Origin: Gammaproteobacteria bacterium
GTDB taxonomy: Bacteria; Pseudomonadota; Gammaproteobacteria; GCA-002705445; GCA-002716945
Assembly: GCA_030835925.1 (NCBI GenBank)
Contig: JAURQW010000011.1
Location: forward strand, 1-38,531
Reading direction: 5' to 3'
Length of the DNA stretch: 38,531 bases
A program made the position numbers and the translations under genes. Shown one piece after another: positions 19,155-26,674 of the stretch (position 1 is the stretch's first letter; each line of letters opens with the position of its first letter). The notes below the pieces were generated by a model, which saw only the letters and a list, made by a program, of their open reading frames with translations, did no database searches and was not told the DNA's origin.

Positions 19155-21573
19155 AGACTATAAACCTAGAGAGATTGAAGAAAACATTCAAGAGTTGTGG
19201 AAAAAATCTGATTGTTTTAAAACAGATCTTAATAATTCAAAAAATAAATTCTATTGCTTAAGCATGTTTCCATATCCAAGTGGCAAACTCCACATTGGGC
19301 ATGTTCGAAATTATACTATAGGGGATGTGATATCTAGAGGTCAGAAAATGCTAGGTAAAAACATATTTCAGCCTATGGGGTGGGACTCTTTTGGTTTACC
19401 AGCTGAGAATGCTGCAATAGCAAATAAAATTCATCCATCTGAATGGACAAAAAAGAATATTGATCATATGAGAGAGCAGTTAAATAGACTTGGTTATGCA
19501 TATGATTGGAGTAACGAAATATCAACCTCTAAACCTAGTTACTACAAATGGGAGCAATGGTTTTTCCTCAAGCTATTAGAAAAAGATCTTGTATATAGAA
19601 AAGAATCTGAGGTTAATTGGGACCCTATTGATAATACAGTTTTAGCTAATGAGCAAGTAATCGATGGGAAAGGCTGGAGATCTGGTGCCGAAGTCGAGAG
19701 AAAAAAAATACCCCAATGGTTTCTGAAGATCACAAATTATTCTAATGAATTATTAGAAAGCATAGAAAGTCTAGAGAGCTGGCCATCAAGAGTAAGAATG
19801 ATGCAAAAGAATTGGATTGGGATGTCAAAAGGCAATCTTATAAAATTTAAGATAAAAAATACTAATGAGTATCTAGAAGTATATACAACAAGATCTGATA
19901 CGATATATGGAGTGAGTTTCATTGCAGTATCACCTGATCATTTCCTTATGGAAAGAATTAAAAATAAAGAAATTAATACTTTCATTAATAAGTATAAAAC
20001 ATTAAAAGTATCTGAAGAAACTGTCAGCAATATAGAAAAAGAAGGTTTTGATACCGGATTACTCGCAGTCAATCCAATTAGTGGAAAAGACATACCGATA
20101 TGGGTTGCAAATTATGTTTTAGCAGATTATGGCACAGGTTGCGTCATGTCAGTCCCCGCTCATGATGATAGAGACTATGAATTTGCTAGTAAATACAATT
20201 TACCAATAAAGTCTGTTATTGAAGGCGATAATAAAAAAGAAAATGCCGCTTATACGGGTTCTGGGATTTTAATTAATTCTGAAAAGTATAATGGCCTTGA
20301 TTCGGAATCAGCTAAAAATAAAATATTAGATGATTTATTGAAAAAAAGTGCCGGAGAATCAAAAGTAAATTATAGATTGAGAGATTGGGGTATCTCTAGA
20401 CAACGTTATTGGGGATGTCCGATACCAATATTTTATCATAAAGATGGTACTGTATATCCAGTTCCCGAAAAAGACTTGCCTGTGACTCTTCCTGAAGATA
20501 TTGATTTTACAAAAGAGGGTAACCCTCTTGATAACCATCCGACATGGAAATATATTAAATGTCCTTATACAGGTAAGGATGCAATCAGAGAAACTGATAC
20601 ATTTGATACTTTTTTTGAATCATCTTGGTATTACCTTAGATTCTTGTCTTCAGATTATACTGATGGCGTAATGGAAGAATCAAAAAAATCATGGTTGCCT
20701 GTGGATCAATATATTGGGGGAATCGAACATGCGATTCTTCATCTTTTATATGCTAGGTTTTTTCATAAACTTATGAGAGATGTTGGTATTGTTGATGATT
20801 CTGAACCATTTTCATCTCTTCTATCTCAAGGCATGGTGTTACAAGGTGGAATTAAAATGTCGAAATCAAAAGGAAATACAATTGATCCGGATGATATTAT
20901 CAAAAAGTATGGAGCAGACACTATTAGACTATTCATTATGTTTTCAGCGCCACCAGAGCAGAGCTTGGAGTGGTCAGATACTGCAATAGAAGGATCTTAT
21001 AAATTTTTAAAACGCTTGTGGGCATTGAGTTATAATGTTTTAAATAAAAAAAGAAATGATAAATCATCAAATCAGGAAATAAGTGACAGTGACATAAACA
21101 TGAAGATTAATAAAACCGTGAAAAAAGTTACTCATGATGTCTTTGAAAGGAACAGTTTTAATACTGCAATAGCAGCGATTATGGAGTTGTTGAATAATTT
21201 AACAAAATATCATCAACACCATAATTCTTCGAATGATATCTCACTAAGTGGCATTAAAATAATTCTAAAAATGCTGTCACCCTTCGCACCACATATTACT
21301 CAGAAAATATGGACTGATGTTGGAGAAACTTCAATTCTAATGCAAGAATCTTGGCCTGAGGTAAACGATAGCGCGTTGGAAGAATCAAAAAAAGAGATTA
21401 TAATTCAGATCAATGGTAAACTCAGAGGTAAGCTTGTTGTTAATGTTGATCTAGACAAAGATCAAATTACTAAACTAGCACTACAAGATGAGAAGCTAAA
21501 AATATATCTTATGGATAGTGAAATCAAAAAGGTTATATATGTTAAAGGAAAGCTAGTTAATTATGTTATTTAA
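19147..21573 (+). CDS. leuS: Leucyl-tRNA synthetase, short form
   Basis: An 808-residue class I synthetase. The HIGH motif is HIGHVRNYTIGD near residue 48; the CP1 editing domain has TTRSDTIYGVSF and the GTGCVMSVPAHDDRD active-site block; KMSKSKGN is near residue 575; the anticodon-binding domain follows with APHITQKIW. It is shorter than E. coli LeuRS (860): GMVLQGGI runs almost straight into KMSKS, so the leucine-specific insertion that precedes this loop in E. coli is absent. It overlaps lptE by 11 bases. Confidence 0.97.
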   Translation: MDKDYKPREIEENIQELWKKSDCFKTDLNNSKNKFYCLSMFPYPSGKLHIGHVRNYTIGDVISRGQKMLGKNIFQPMGWDSFGLPAENAAIANKIHPSEWTKKNIDHMREQLNRLGYAYDWSNEISTSKPSYYKWEQWFFLKLLEKDLVYRKESEVNWDPIDNTVLANEQVIDGKGWRSGAEVERKKIPQWFLKITNYSNELLESIESLESWPSRVRMMQKNWIGMSKGNLIKFKIKNTNEYLEVYTTRSDTIYGVSFIAVSPDHFLMERIKNKEINTFINKYKTLKVSEETVSNIEKEGFDTGLLAVNPISGKDIPIWVANYVLADYGTGCVMSVPAHDDRDYEFASKYNLPIKSVIEGDNKKENAAYTGSGILINSEKYNGLDSESAKNKILDDLLKKSAGESKVNYRLRDWGISRQRYWGCPIPIFYHKDGTVYPVPEKDLPVTLPEDIDFTKEGNPLDNHPTWKYIKCPYTGKDAIRETDTFDTFFESSWYYLRFLSSDYTDGVMEESKKSWLPVDQYIGGIEHAILHLLYARFFHKLMRDVGIVDDSEPFSSLLSQGMVLQGGIKMSKSKGNTIDPDDIIKKYGADTIRLFIMFSAPPEQSLEWSDTAIEGSYKFLKRLWALSYNVLNKKRNDKSSNQEISDSDINMKINKTVKKVTHDVFERNSFNTAIAAIMELLNNLTKYHQHHNSSNDISLSGIKIILKMLSPFAPHITQKIWTDVGETSILMQESWPEVNDSALEESKKEIIIQINGKLRGKLVVNVDLDKDQITKLALQDEKLKIYLMDSEIKKVIYVKGKLVNYVI

Positions 21574-22063
21574 AATGAAAAACCTATACTCTATTTTTAT
21601 GATTATGATTATGATGAGCGCCATTACATCATGTGGTTACACAATGCGCGGCAGCTTAAATTTACCCCCTTCTTTGGAAAAAATATCCGTGTACTCAGCT
21701 ACCTATAGCGAGCTAGTAAACTCAATAAATTCTACTATTATAAATTCTGGCATCACTGCAACTAGCTCTAACAATAAAGATCTATATCGAATTGTAATAC
21801 TTTCAGAAAAACTTAATAGACGACAGCTTTCAATGAATATTACTGGCAGAGTAAATGAATATGAATTGATTTATGAAGTTAGATATGAAATTAATTCACC
21901 CAAGCAGAAAAACTTATCTGATTCTATAATTTTATATCGTGATTATTCCTTTGATGAAAATAATGTTATGGGTAATTCAGACAGAGAAGATGATATCCAT
22001 AAAGAAATGATATCAACTGCTTCTACTCTAATATTTAACAAGTTAAGAGCTCTTGCTAATTAA
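21563..22063 (+). CDS. lptE: LPS-assembly lipoprotein LptE
   Basis: A 166-residue lipoprotein. A hydrophobic signal rich in Ile and Met is followed by the lipobox SAITSC and then GYTMRGSLNLPPSLEKISVY, the usual LptE start of mature sequence. LptE plugs the LptD barrel and helps insert LPS into the outer membrane. Translation may start at ATG 21563 or at ATG 21575, which gives MKNLYSIF. Placement directly after leuS is the conserved gammaproteobacterial order. Its stop shares TTAA (22060-22063) with the convergent hydrolase gene. Confidence 0.93.
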   Translation: MLFKMKNLYSIFMIMIMMSAITSCGYTMRGSLNLPPSLEKISVYSATYSELVNSINSTIINSGITATSSNNKDLYRIVILSEKLNRRQLSMNITGRVNEYELIYEVRYEINSPKQKNLSDSIILYRDYSFDENNVMGNSDREDDIHKEMISTASTLIFNKLRALAN

Positions 22064-22767
22064 TCTTTTTTGCTTGCTATAGGACTATAGGGTGAATTCC
22101 TTATCTTGTCATGCAGAGTCATTCTATAATCTATAAATCTATCTACGTTATTAAAATGCATAAATGGATTACCATTAATCTCTTCTTTTAATGATGATTG
22201 TTTTTTTATGGAATAATTATGTCCTGGCAAAATAATTGTTTCTGAATCTAAGTTATCTTTTATATCCTTCAGCGTATGATACATTTCTTCTGGATTACCT
22301 CCATGCAGATCACATCTACCACATCCAAAAACAAATAGAGTATCCCCTGCAATTAGATTATTCCCAACATAATAACAAGTTGAGCCTGGAGTATGTCCAG
22401 GTGTGTGCAAAGATTTAATCTTAGTTTTACCAAGCTTTATAATATCCCCTCCATGGTTTATAGAAAAGTTATCATAATCTTTCGCCCAAAAGACCTTTTC
22501 TTTTTTATTAATATGAATTTGAGTATCAAACTTATCGAGAACTTCATCTACTGCGTTAACATGATCATTATGACTATGAGTTAATAATATCTTTTTTAAT
22601 ACAAGGTTATTATTATTTAAATATTCATATATTTTAGTCATATCCCATGCTGGATCTACAATTGCAGACTCTTTGGTATCATTATCCGTGATAACATAAA
22701 TTAGGTTCTGCATCGGACCTATATCGAAAGTTTTAATTGTATAAGTTTGTTTTTGTTGTTGCATCAT
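22060..22767 (-). CDS. Metallo-beta-lactamase-fold hydrolase, glyoxalase II-like
   Basis: A 235-residue protein of the GloB/YcbL type. The metal ligands are visible: LTHSHNDH near residue 62, TPGHTPGST near 118, the Asp in IAGDTLF, and LPGHNYS near 178. The family covers hydroxyacylglutathione hydrolases, persulfide dioxygenases and thioesterases; the motifs present do not tell these apart. The segment after LPGHNY is short and lacks a clear glutathione-binding helical domain like that of classical GloB. It may start at the first or second of two adjacent ATGs. It is the first gene of the mixed block between lptE and holA. Confidence 0.88.
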   Translation of the reverse strand: MMQQQKQTYTIKTFDIGPMQNLIYVITDNDTKESAIVDPAWDMTKIYEYLNNNNLVLKKILLTHSHNDHVNAVDEVLDKFDTQIHINKKEKVFWAKDYDNFSINHGGDIIKLGKTKIKSLHTPGHTPGSTCYYVGNNLIAGDTLFVFGCGRCDLHGGNPEEMYHTLKDIKDNLDSETIILPGHNYSIKKQSSLKEEINGNPFMHFNNVDRFIDYRMTLHDKIRNSPYSPIASKKD

Positions 22768-22818
22768 AGCTGTTTTTGTAATACTTTAGTCAAAAGCAAA
22801 TAATTATGTATTAATGTT

Positions 22819-23100
22819 ATGACAGAGATTGTTTTAAAGCCAGAATTAATTAAGGGTTTACAGGAAGTTCTTGTAAAGCATGACCCTGCAAATGAAGACC
22901 CTATACTAGCCGCTCAATATCTATCAGCAGTTGTAGGCTCCATAGTTTCAACGTCTGGTATTCCTAAAGCAGATCAAGGTGATATATTAAAACAACTTCT
23001 TGACTTTATACAGTATGTCTATGATCAGCAAAGCCAAGCAAACGAATCTTCGCCGCCACAGCCAGCTACCGATGCTTTTGGTAAGTGGACCCCTAAATAA
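22819..23100 (+). CDS. Hypothetical protein, 93 residues
   Basis: I do not recognise this protein. Residues 1-75 look like a compact, mostly helical domain (PELIKGLQEVLVKHDP, then DPILAAQYLSAVVGSIVSTSG and ILKQLLDFIQYVYDQQ). Residues 76-93 form a Ser/Pro-rich tail ending FGKWTPK. It has no signal peptide or membrane segment, so it is likely cytosolic. The composition is far less Lys/Asn-rich than random AT-rich frames, which supports a real gene. It is flanked by a divergent hydrolase (51 bases) and a convergent pyrD (1 base). Confidence 0.75.
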   Translation: MTEIVLKPELIKGLQEVLVKHDPANEDPILAAQYLSAVVGSIVSTSGIPKADQGDILKQLLDFIQYVYDQQSQANESSPPQPATDAFGKWTPK

Positions 23101-23101
23101 A

Positions 23102-24127
23102 TTACTTTATATTGGAAGTAATCTCTCGAATTAAATTTGTACCCTTGTAGACTAAACCGGTGTACATTTGTAATAGATCAGCTCCACATTCTAATTTATA
23201 AATAGCTGATTCTTTTGTGGTTATACCGCCAGTCCCAATAATATTTATTTTACTACCTACTTGGTCCTTGATAGCTTTTATGAGATTATTGGATTTATTC
23301 AATAATGGTTTGCCACTTATACCACCTTCAATATTTATTGATTTATCATTCAATACGCTTTTGTCAACTGTTGTATTAGTTGCTATGATCCCATCAATCT
23401 CATAATCAATTGCTATTTTACAAAAACTTTCAAGGCTATCATATTGAATATCTGGTGAAATCTTCAAAACTAGCGGCACATGTTTGCGATGCTTTTTTGT
23501 CAAGCTATCATGTTTTTTCTTTACTTGTTTTAAAAAGAAATTTAAAGAGCTTTCAGAATGAAGGTCCCTTAAATTCTTCGTGTTCGGAGATGATATGTTC
23601 AGGGTAATATAATCTGCCAAGAAAAAAATTTGTTCCATACAGTATTCATAATCCTCGTGGGCTTTTTCTATTTTTGTAGTACTATTTTTACCTATATTAA
23701 TTCCAATAGGTATACCTCTATCGATTTTAAGTAAATTATTTTTAAGATAATTTACACCTTTATTATTAAACCCAAGACGGTTGATTATAGCCTGATCATC
23801 TTTAACTCTAAATATTCTTGGTTTTGGATTTCCAAACTGAGGCTTTGGTGTAACTGTTCCTAATTCTATAAAACCAAACCCAATATTAGTTATAAAGTTT
23901 ATATAATCTCCATTTTTATCAAATCCTGCAGCTAAACCTAATTTGTTCGGAAAATTTATTCCCATAATATTTTCATTACGACTATTTGGTTTCGATACTA
24001 AAAATCTCTTTAGATATGATCCATAAATTTTCTCAGCAATATATAAACTTATTTCATGAGCTTTTTCTGGTGGAAGCATAAAGATAAATTTTTTATACAC
24101 TTCAAAAAACATAGGCATAAGTTTCAT
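23102..24127 (-). CDS. pyrD: Dihydroorotate dehydrogenase (quinone), class 2
   Basis: A 341-residue FMN enzyme (E. coli 336). The N-terminal helical extension typical of membrane-associated class 2 enzymes is present (FFEVYKKFIFMLPPEKAHE), followed by GLAAGFDKNGD, the GFIELGTVTPKPQFGNPKPR block, NRLGFNN, and ISSPNTKNLRDL with the catalytic Ser. ATNTT and IIGTGGI contact FMN. It oxidises dihydroorotate to orotate with quinone reduction in pyrimidine synthesis. Start is ATG 24127; another Met at residue 4 is possible. A Fur-like box lies 19 bases upstream of its start. Confidence 0.97.
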   Translation of the reverse strand: MKLMPMFFEVYKKFIFMLPPEKAHEISLYIAEKIYGSYLKRFLVSKPNSRNENIMGINFPNKLGLAAGFDKNGDYINFITNIGFGFIELGTVTPKPQFGNPKPRIFRVKDDQAIINRLGFNNKGVNYLKNNLLKIDRGIPIGINIGKNSTTKIEKAHEDYEYCMEQIFFLADYITLNISSPNTKNLRDLHSESSLNFFLKQVKKKHDSLTKKHRKHVPLVLKISPDIQYDSLESFCKIAIDYEIDGIIATNTTVDKSVLNDKSINIEGGISGKPLLNKSNNLIKAIKDQVGSKINIIGTGGITTKESAIYKLECGADLLQMYTGLVYKGTNLIREITSNIK

Positions 24128-24145
24128 AATATTACTTTATAAGAA

Positions 24146-24160
24146 TGAGAATCATTGTCA
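24146..24160. promoter_or_regulatory. Fur-type 7-1-7 box
   Basis: TGAGAATCATTGTCA is a 7-1-7 inverted repeat with a single mismatched pair, close to the classical Fur half-site arrangement TGATAATnATTATCA (13 of 14 arm bases would match if G49 and G57 were T and A; two differ). It lies 19 bases upstream of pyrD and about 26 bases upstream of the rubrerythrin -35. It could serve Fur or the Irr-like regulator. Confidence 0.5.
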
Positions 24161-24185
24161 TGTTATTAAGTTTATCATAATAGCG

Positions 24186-24214
24186 TTGACAACTCATATT
24201 ATTAAATTTAGAAT
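24186..24214 (+). promoter_or_regulatory. Near-consensus sigma-70 promoter of the rubrerythrin operon
   Basis: TTGACA (24186-24191, 6 of 6) and TAGAAT (24209-24214, 5 of 6) are separated by exactly 17 bases. This is the clearest promoter in the window. Transcription would begin near 24221, leaving a leader of about 65 bases before the rubrerythrin ATG at 24286. The -10 lies inside the left arm of a perfect palindrome, so a bound regulator would block polymerase. Confidence 0.8.
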
Positions 24215-24223
24215 GATTCTAAA
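24207..24223. promoter_or_regulatory. Irr/ICE-like operator palindrome over the -10
   Basis: TTTAGAATGATTCTAAA is a perfect inverted repeat of 8 bases with one central base. It fits the ICE motif recognised by Irr in alphaproteobacteria (TTTAGAA-N3-TTCTAAA) at every defined position, and also the looser PerR pattern nTAnAAnnATTnTAn. A third half-site, GTTCTAAT, lies at 24226-24233. Position over the -10 implies repression. The Irr-like protein at 26675-27073 is the natural candidate to bind it. Confidence 0.78.
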
Positions 24224-24285
24224 TGGTTCTAATTTATTAGTTATTACTATTTTAGATTATTTATTTCACAATAAGGAGAAAAAAA

Positions 24286-24705
24286 ATGAGTTTAAAAGGT
24301 TCAAAAACTGAACAAAATCTTAAGGACGCTTTTGCTGGAGAGTCTCAAGCAAACAGAAGGTATTTATATTTTGCAGCTAAAGCTGATGTTGAAGGTCAAA
24401 ACGACATAGCAACTGTTTTTAGATCAACTGCTGAAGGAGAGACTGGTCATGCACATGGTCACTTAGAATATCTAGAAAAAGAGTGCGGTGATCCTGCAAC
24501 TGGTGAGCCAATTGGAAATAGCGAAATGAATCTTAAGGCTGCTATTGCTGGTGAAACCCATGAATACACTGATATGTATCCTGGTATGGCCAAATGCGCC
24601 AGAGACGAAGGTTTTGATGAAATTGCAGATTGGTTTGAAACACTTGCAAAAGCCGAAAGGTCTCATGCAAATAGATTCACAAAAGCATTGGAGTCAATGG
24701 CTTAA
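24286..24705 (+). CDS. Rubrerythrin without rubredoxin domain
   Basis: A 139-residue ferritin-like diiron protein. The ligand set is complete: Glu19 (AGESQAN), Glu52 and His55 (EGETGH), Glu90 and Glu93 (AGETHEY), Glu124 and His127 (AERSHANRF). The C-terminal rubredoxin domain with its two CxxC pairs is absent, so electrons must come from a separate protein. Rubrerythrins reduce H2O2 to water; the short form may also handle iron. AAGGAG at 24273-24278 is a strong ribosome-binding site, 7 bases before ATG. First gene of a three-gene operon under the ICE-like operator. Confidence 0.95.
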   Translation: MSLKGSKTEQNLKDAFAGESQANRRYLYFAAKADVEGQNDIATVFRSTAEGETGHAHGHLEYLEKECGDPATGEPIGNSEMNLKAAIAGETHEYTDMYPGMAKCARDEGFDEIADWFETLAKAERSHANRFTKALESMA

Positions 24706-24715
24706 TAAATAATAC

Positions 24716-24746
24716 TTAGCTCCACTAGTTCTTCTAGTGGAGCTAA
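24716..24746 (+). promoter_or_regulatory. Perfect 13-bp intercistronic hairpin
   Basis: TTAGCTCCACTAG (24716-24728) and CTAGTGGAGCTAA (24734-24746) pair perfectly around the loop TTCTT. It begins 10 bases after the rubrerythrin stop and ends 22 bases before the next ATG. No T-run follows on either strand, so it is not a standard intrinsic terminator. It more likely protects the 3' end of the rubrerythrin mRNA or attenuates the downstream genes. Confidence 0.8.
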
Positions 24747-24768
24747 CTAGCGATAAGGGAGCATTGTT

Positions 24769-26070
24769 ATGGAAGGTGGTTTACAGAAGCCTACGCGTTT
24801 TGATATAGATTGGAAAAATGCTGATTACCTCAATGAGGATCTATTTGAGAAAGAATTAAGAAGAGTTGCAGATGCCTGTCATGGTTGCAGACGATGTGTT
24901 AGTTTATGTAATTCTTTTCCAACATTATTTGATCTAATAGATGAGTCAAAAACTTTTGAAGTTGATGGTGTATCCTATAATCAATTTAGTGATGTAATAG
25001 ATCACTGCTATTTATGTGACCTATGCTTTTTAACTAAATGTCCATATGTTCCTCCTCATGAATGGGAAATTGATTTTCCCCATTTGATGTTAAGAGGAAA
25101 GGCTATAAAATTTCATAAATCAAAAACATCATTTAGAGATAAACTCTTAACATCAACAGATTTGCTAGGTAAACTAGGCTCACGAAAGATTATTGCCCCG
25201 ATAATTAATTTTTTCAATAGCACCAAGATTTTTAGGATTGCTCTCGAAAAGATACTCAATATTCATAGAAATGCTAAACTGCCTAAATTTTCAAGCATTA
25301 CTTCAAAAGGTAAGCATAATTCAATAGTTAACAATAACAAAACTGTCGATAAAGTTGCTATTTTTACGACATGTTATCACAATTATAATGAGCCAGTTGT
25401 TATTGATGATTTAGTTGATGTTTTAAAACATAACAATATTCATATAGAGATAATTAAAGATGATAAATGTTGTGGAATGCCTAAACTAGAGTTAGGTGAT
25501 TTAAAAACTGTAGAAAAGATGATGCAGCATAATATTAAAAAATTTAAAAAGTATGTAGATGATGGCTATAGGATTATTGCTCCAGTTCCTTCATGTGTAT
25601 TGATGTTCAAGCAAGAGCTACCATTATTATTCCCTGACAATAATGATATTAAATCTATATCTAAAGCGCTTTGTGATCCCTTTGAATATTTACTTTTACT
25701 TCATGAGCAAAATAAACTTAATACTAATTTCACAAATAATATCGGATCTGTATTTTACCAAGTTGCCTGCCATCAGAGAGTTCAAAATATAGGTCAGGTC
25801 ACAAAAAAAATTCTTGAACTTATTCCTGGCACAGATGTTGAGGCTTTAGAAAGATGTTCGGGTCATGATGGAACATATGGTGTCAAAAAAGAGACTCATG
25901 ATATTGCTATTAAAATTGCCAGACCTATTGTCAAGGAGTATCAAAAGAATGAGGCACAACACTTTACGAGCGATTGTACTCTAGCTGCGCATCATATAGT
26001 GAACGCAATGGGAAATAAGGTTATTCCAAACCATCCGATTTCTCTGATTAAAAGAGCATATGGCATATAG
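24769..26070 (+). CDS. GlpC/HdrD-like iron-sulfur protein with CCG domains
   Basis: A 433-residue soluble protein. Two 4Fe-4S ligand sets are at about residues 37-47 (CHGCRRCVSLC) and 84-95 (CYLCDLCFLTKCP). Two cysteine-rich CCG-type domains follow: the first has TTCYHNYNEP and DDKCCGMPKLE, the second has ACHQRVQNIG and a degenerate RCSGHDGTYG. This is the layout of GlpC and the HdrD subunit of heterodisulfide reductase. Its neighbours suggest that it feeds electrons to the rubrerythrin or acts on a thiol/persulfide; the substrate is unknown. AAGGGA lies 10-15 bases upstream of ATG. DUF3501 follows after 22 bases. Confidence 0.92.
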   Translation: MEGGLQKPTRFDIDWKNADYLNEDLFEKELRRVADACHGCRRCVSLCNSFPTLFDLIDESKTFEVDGVSYNQFSDVIDHCYLCDLCFLTKCPYVPPHEWEIDFPHLMLRGKAIKFHKSKTSFRDKLLTSTDLLGKLGSRKIIAPIINFFNSTKIFRIALEKILNIHRNAKLPKFSSITSKGKHNSIVNNNKTVDKVAIFTTCYHNYNEPVVIDDLVDVLKHNNIHIEIIKDDKCCGMPKLELGDLKTVEKMMQHNIKKFKKYVDDGYRIIAPVPSCVLMFKQELPLLFPDNNDIKSISKALCDPFEYLLLLHEQNKLNTNFTNNIGSVFYQVACHQRVQNIGQVTKKILELIPGTDVEALERCSGHDGTYGVKKETHDIAIKIARPIVKEYQKNEAQHFTSDCTLAAHHIVNAMGNKVIPNHPISLIKRAYGI

Positions 26071-26092
26071 ATATAGATAAGGAGATACTAAT

Positions 26093-26674
26093 ATGAAAAA
26101 GTTAATAACATCTGATTTACTCTCATTGGAAGAATATGATAAATCTAGAGAAGAAATAAAACAAAACTTATTACTACATAAGAAAAATAGATCCATAAAG
26201 ATAGGTGATAATGTCCTATTGTTATTTGAGGATTATGAAACTATAAAATATCAAGTTCAAGAGATGTTAAGGATAGAAAAAATATTTAAAGAAAAGGATA
26301 TCCAAGATGAAATAGATGCCTATCAGTCACTCATTCCTGATGGGAATAATCTTAAAGCAACCATGTTGATAATGTATACTGATGTAAATGAAAGAAAAAT
26401 CATGTTAAATAAGCTATGTGATCTAGAAAATAGAGTCTGGCTATCTATAAACAACTCTAAAAAGATATTCGCTGTTTCAGATGAAGACTTAGAGAGATCA
26501 AGAGAAGAAAAAACATCTGCAGTTCATTTCTTAAGGTTCCAATTAAGCGATGCAGATAAAAAATTATTCAAAGAAATAGATGATATTATTATCGGAATAG
26601 ATCACAAAGAATATAACTATGAAACTAATTTACAAAGAGACACTATGTCGTCTTTGGCGAAAGATCTTGATTAG
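26093..26674 (+). CDS. DUF3501 family protein
   Basis: A 193-residue soluble protein of unknown function. The pattern matches what I know of DUF3501: L.LEEYDKSREE near the start, then IKIGDNVLLLFEDYETIKYQVQEMLRIEKI, and AYQSLIPDGNNLKATMLI. No cofactor motif is visible. The family recurs next to rubrerythrin and the CCG iron-sulfur protein, so a shared pathway is likely. It has a strong ribosome-binding site (AAGGAG 26079-26084, 8 bases before ATG). Its stop abuts the stop of the convergent Irr-like gene with no base between. Confidence 0.9.
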   Translation: MKKLITSDLLSLEEYDKSREEIKQNLLLHKKNRSIKIGDNVLLLFEDYETIKYQVQEMLRIEKIFKEKDIQDEIDAYQSLIPDGNNLKATMLIMYTDVNERKIMLNKLCDLENRVWLSINNSKKIFAVSDEDLERSREEKTSAVHFLRFQLSDADKKLFKEIDDIIIGIDHKEYNYETNLQRDTMSSLAKDLD

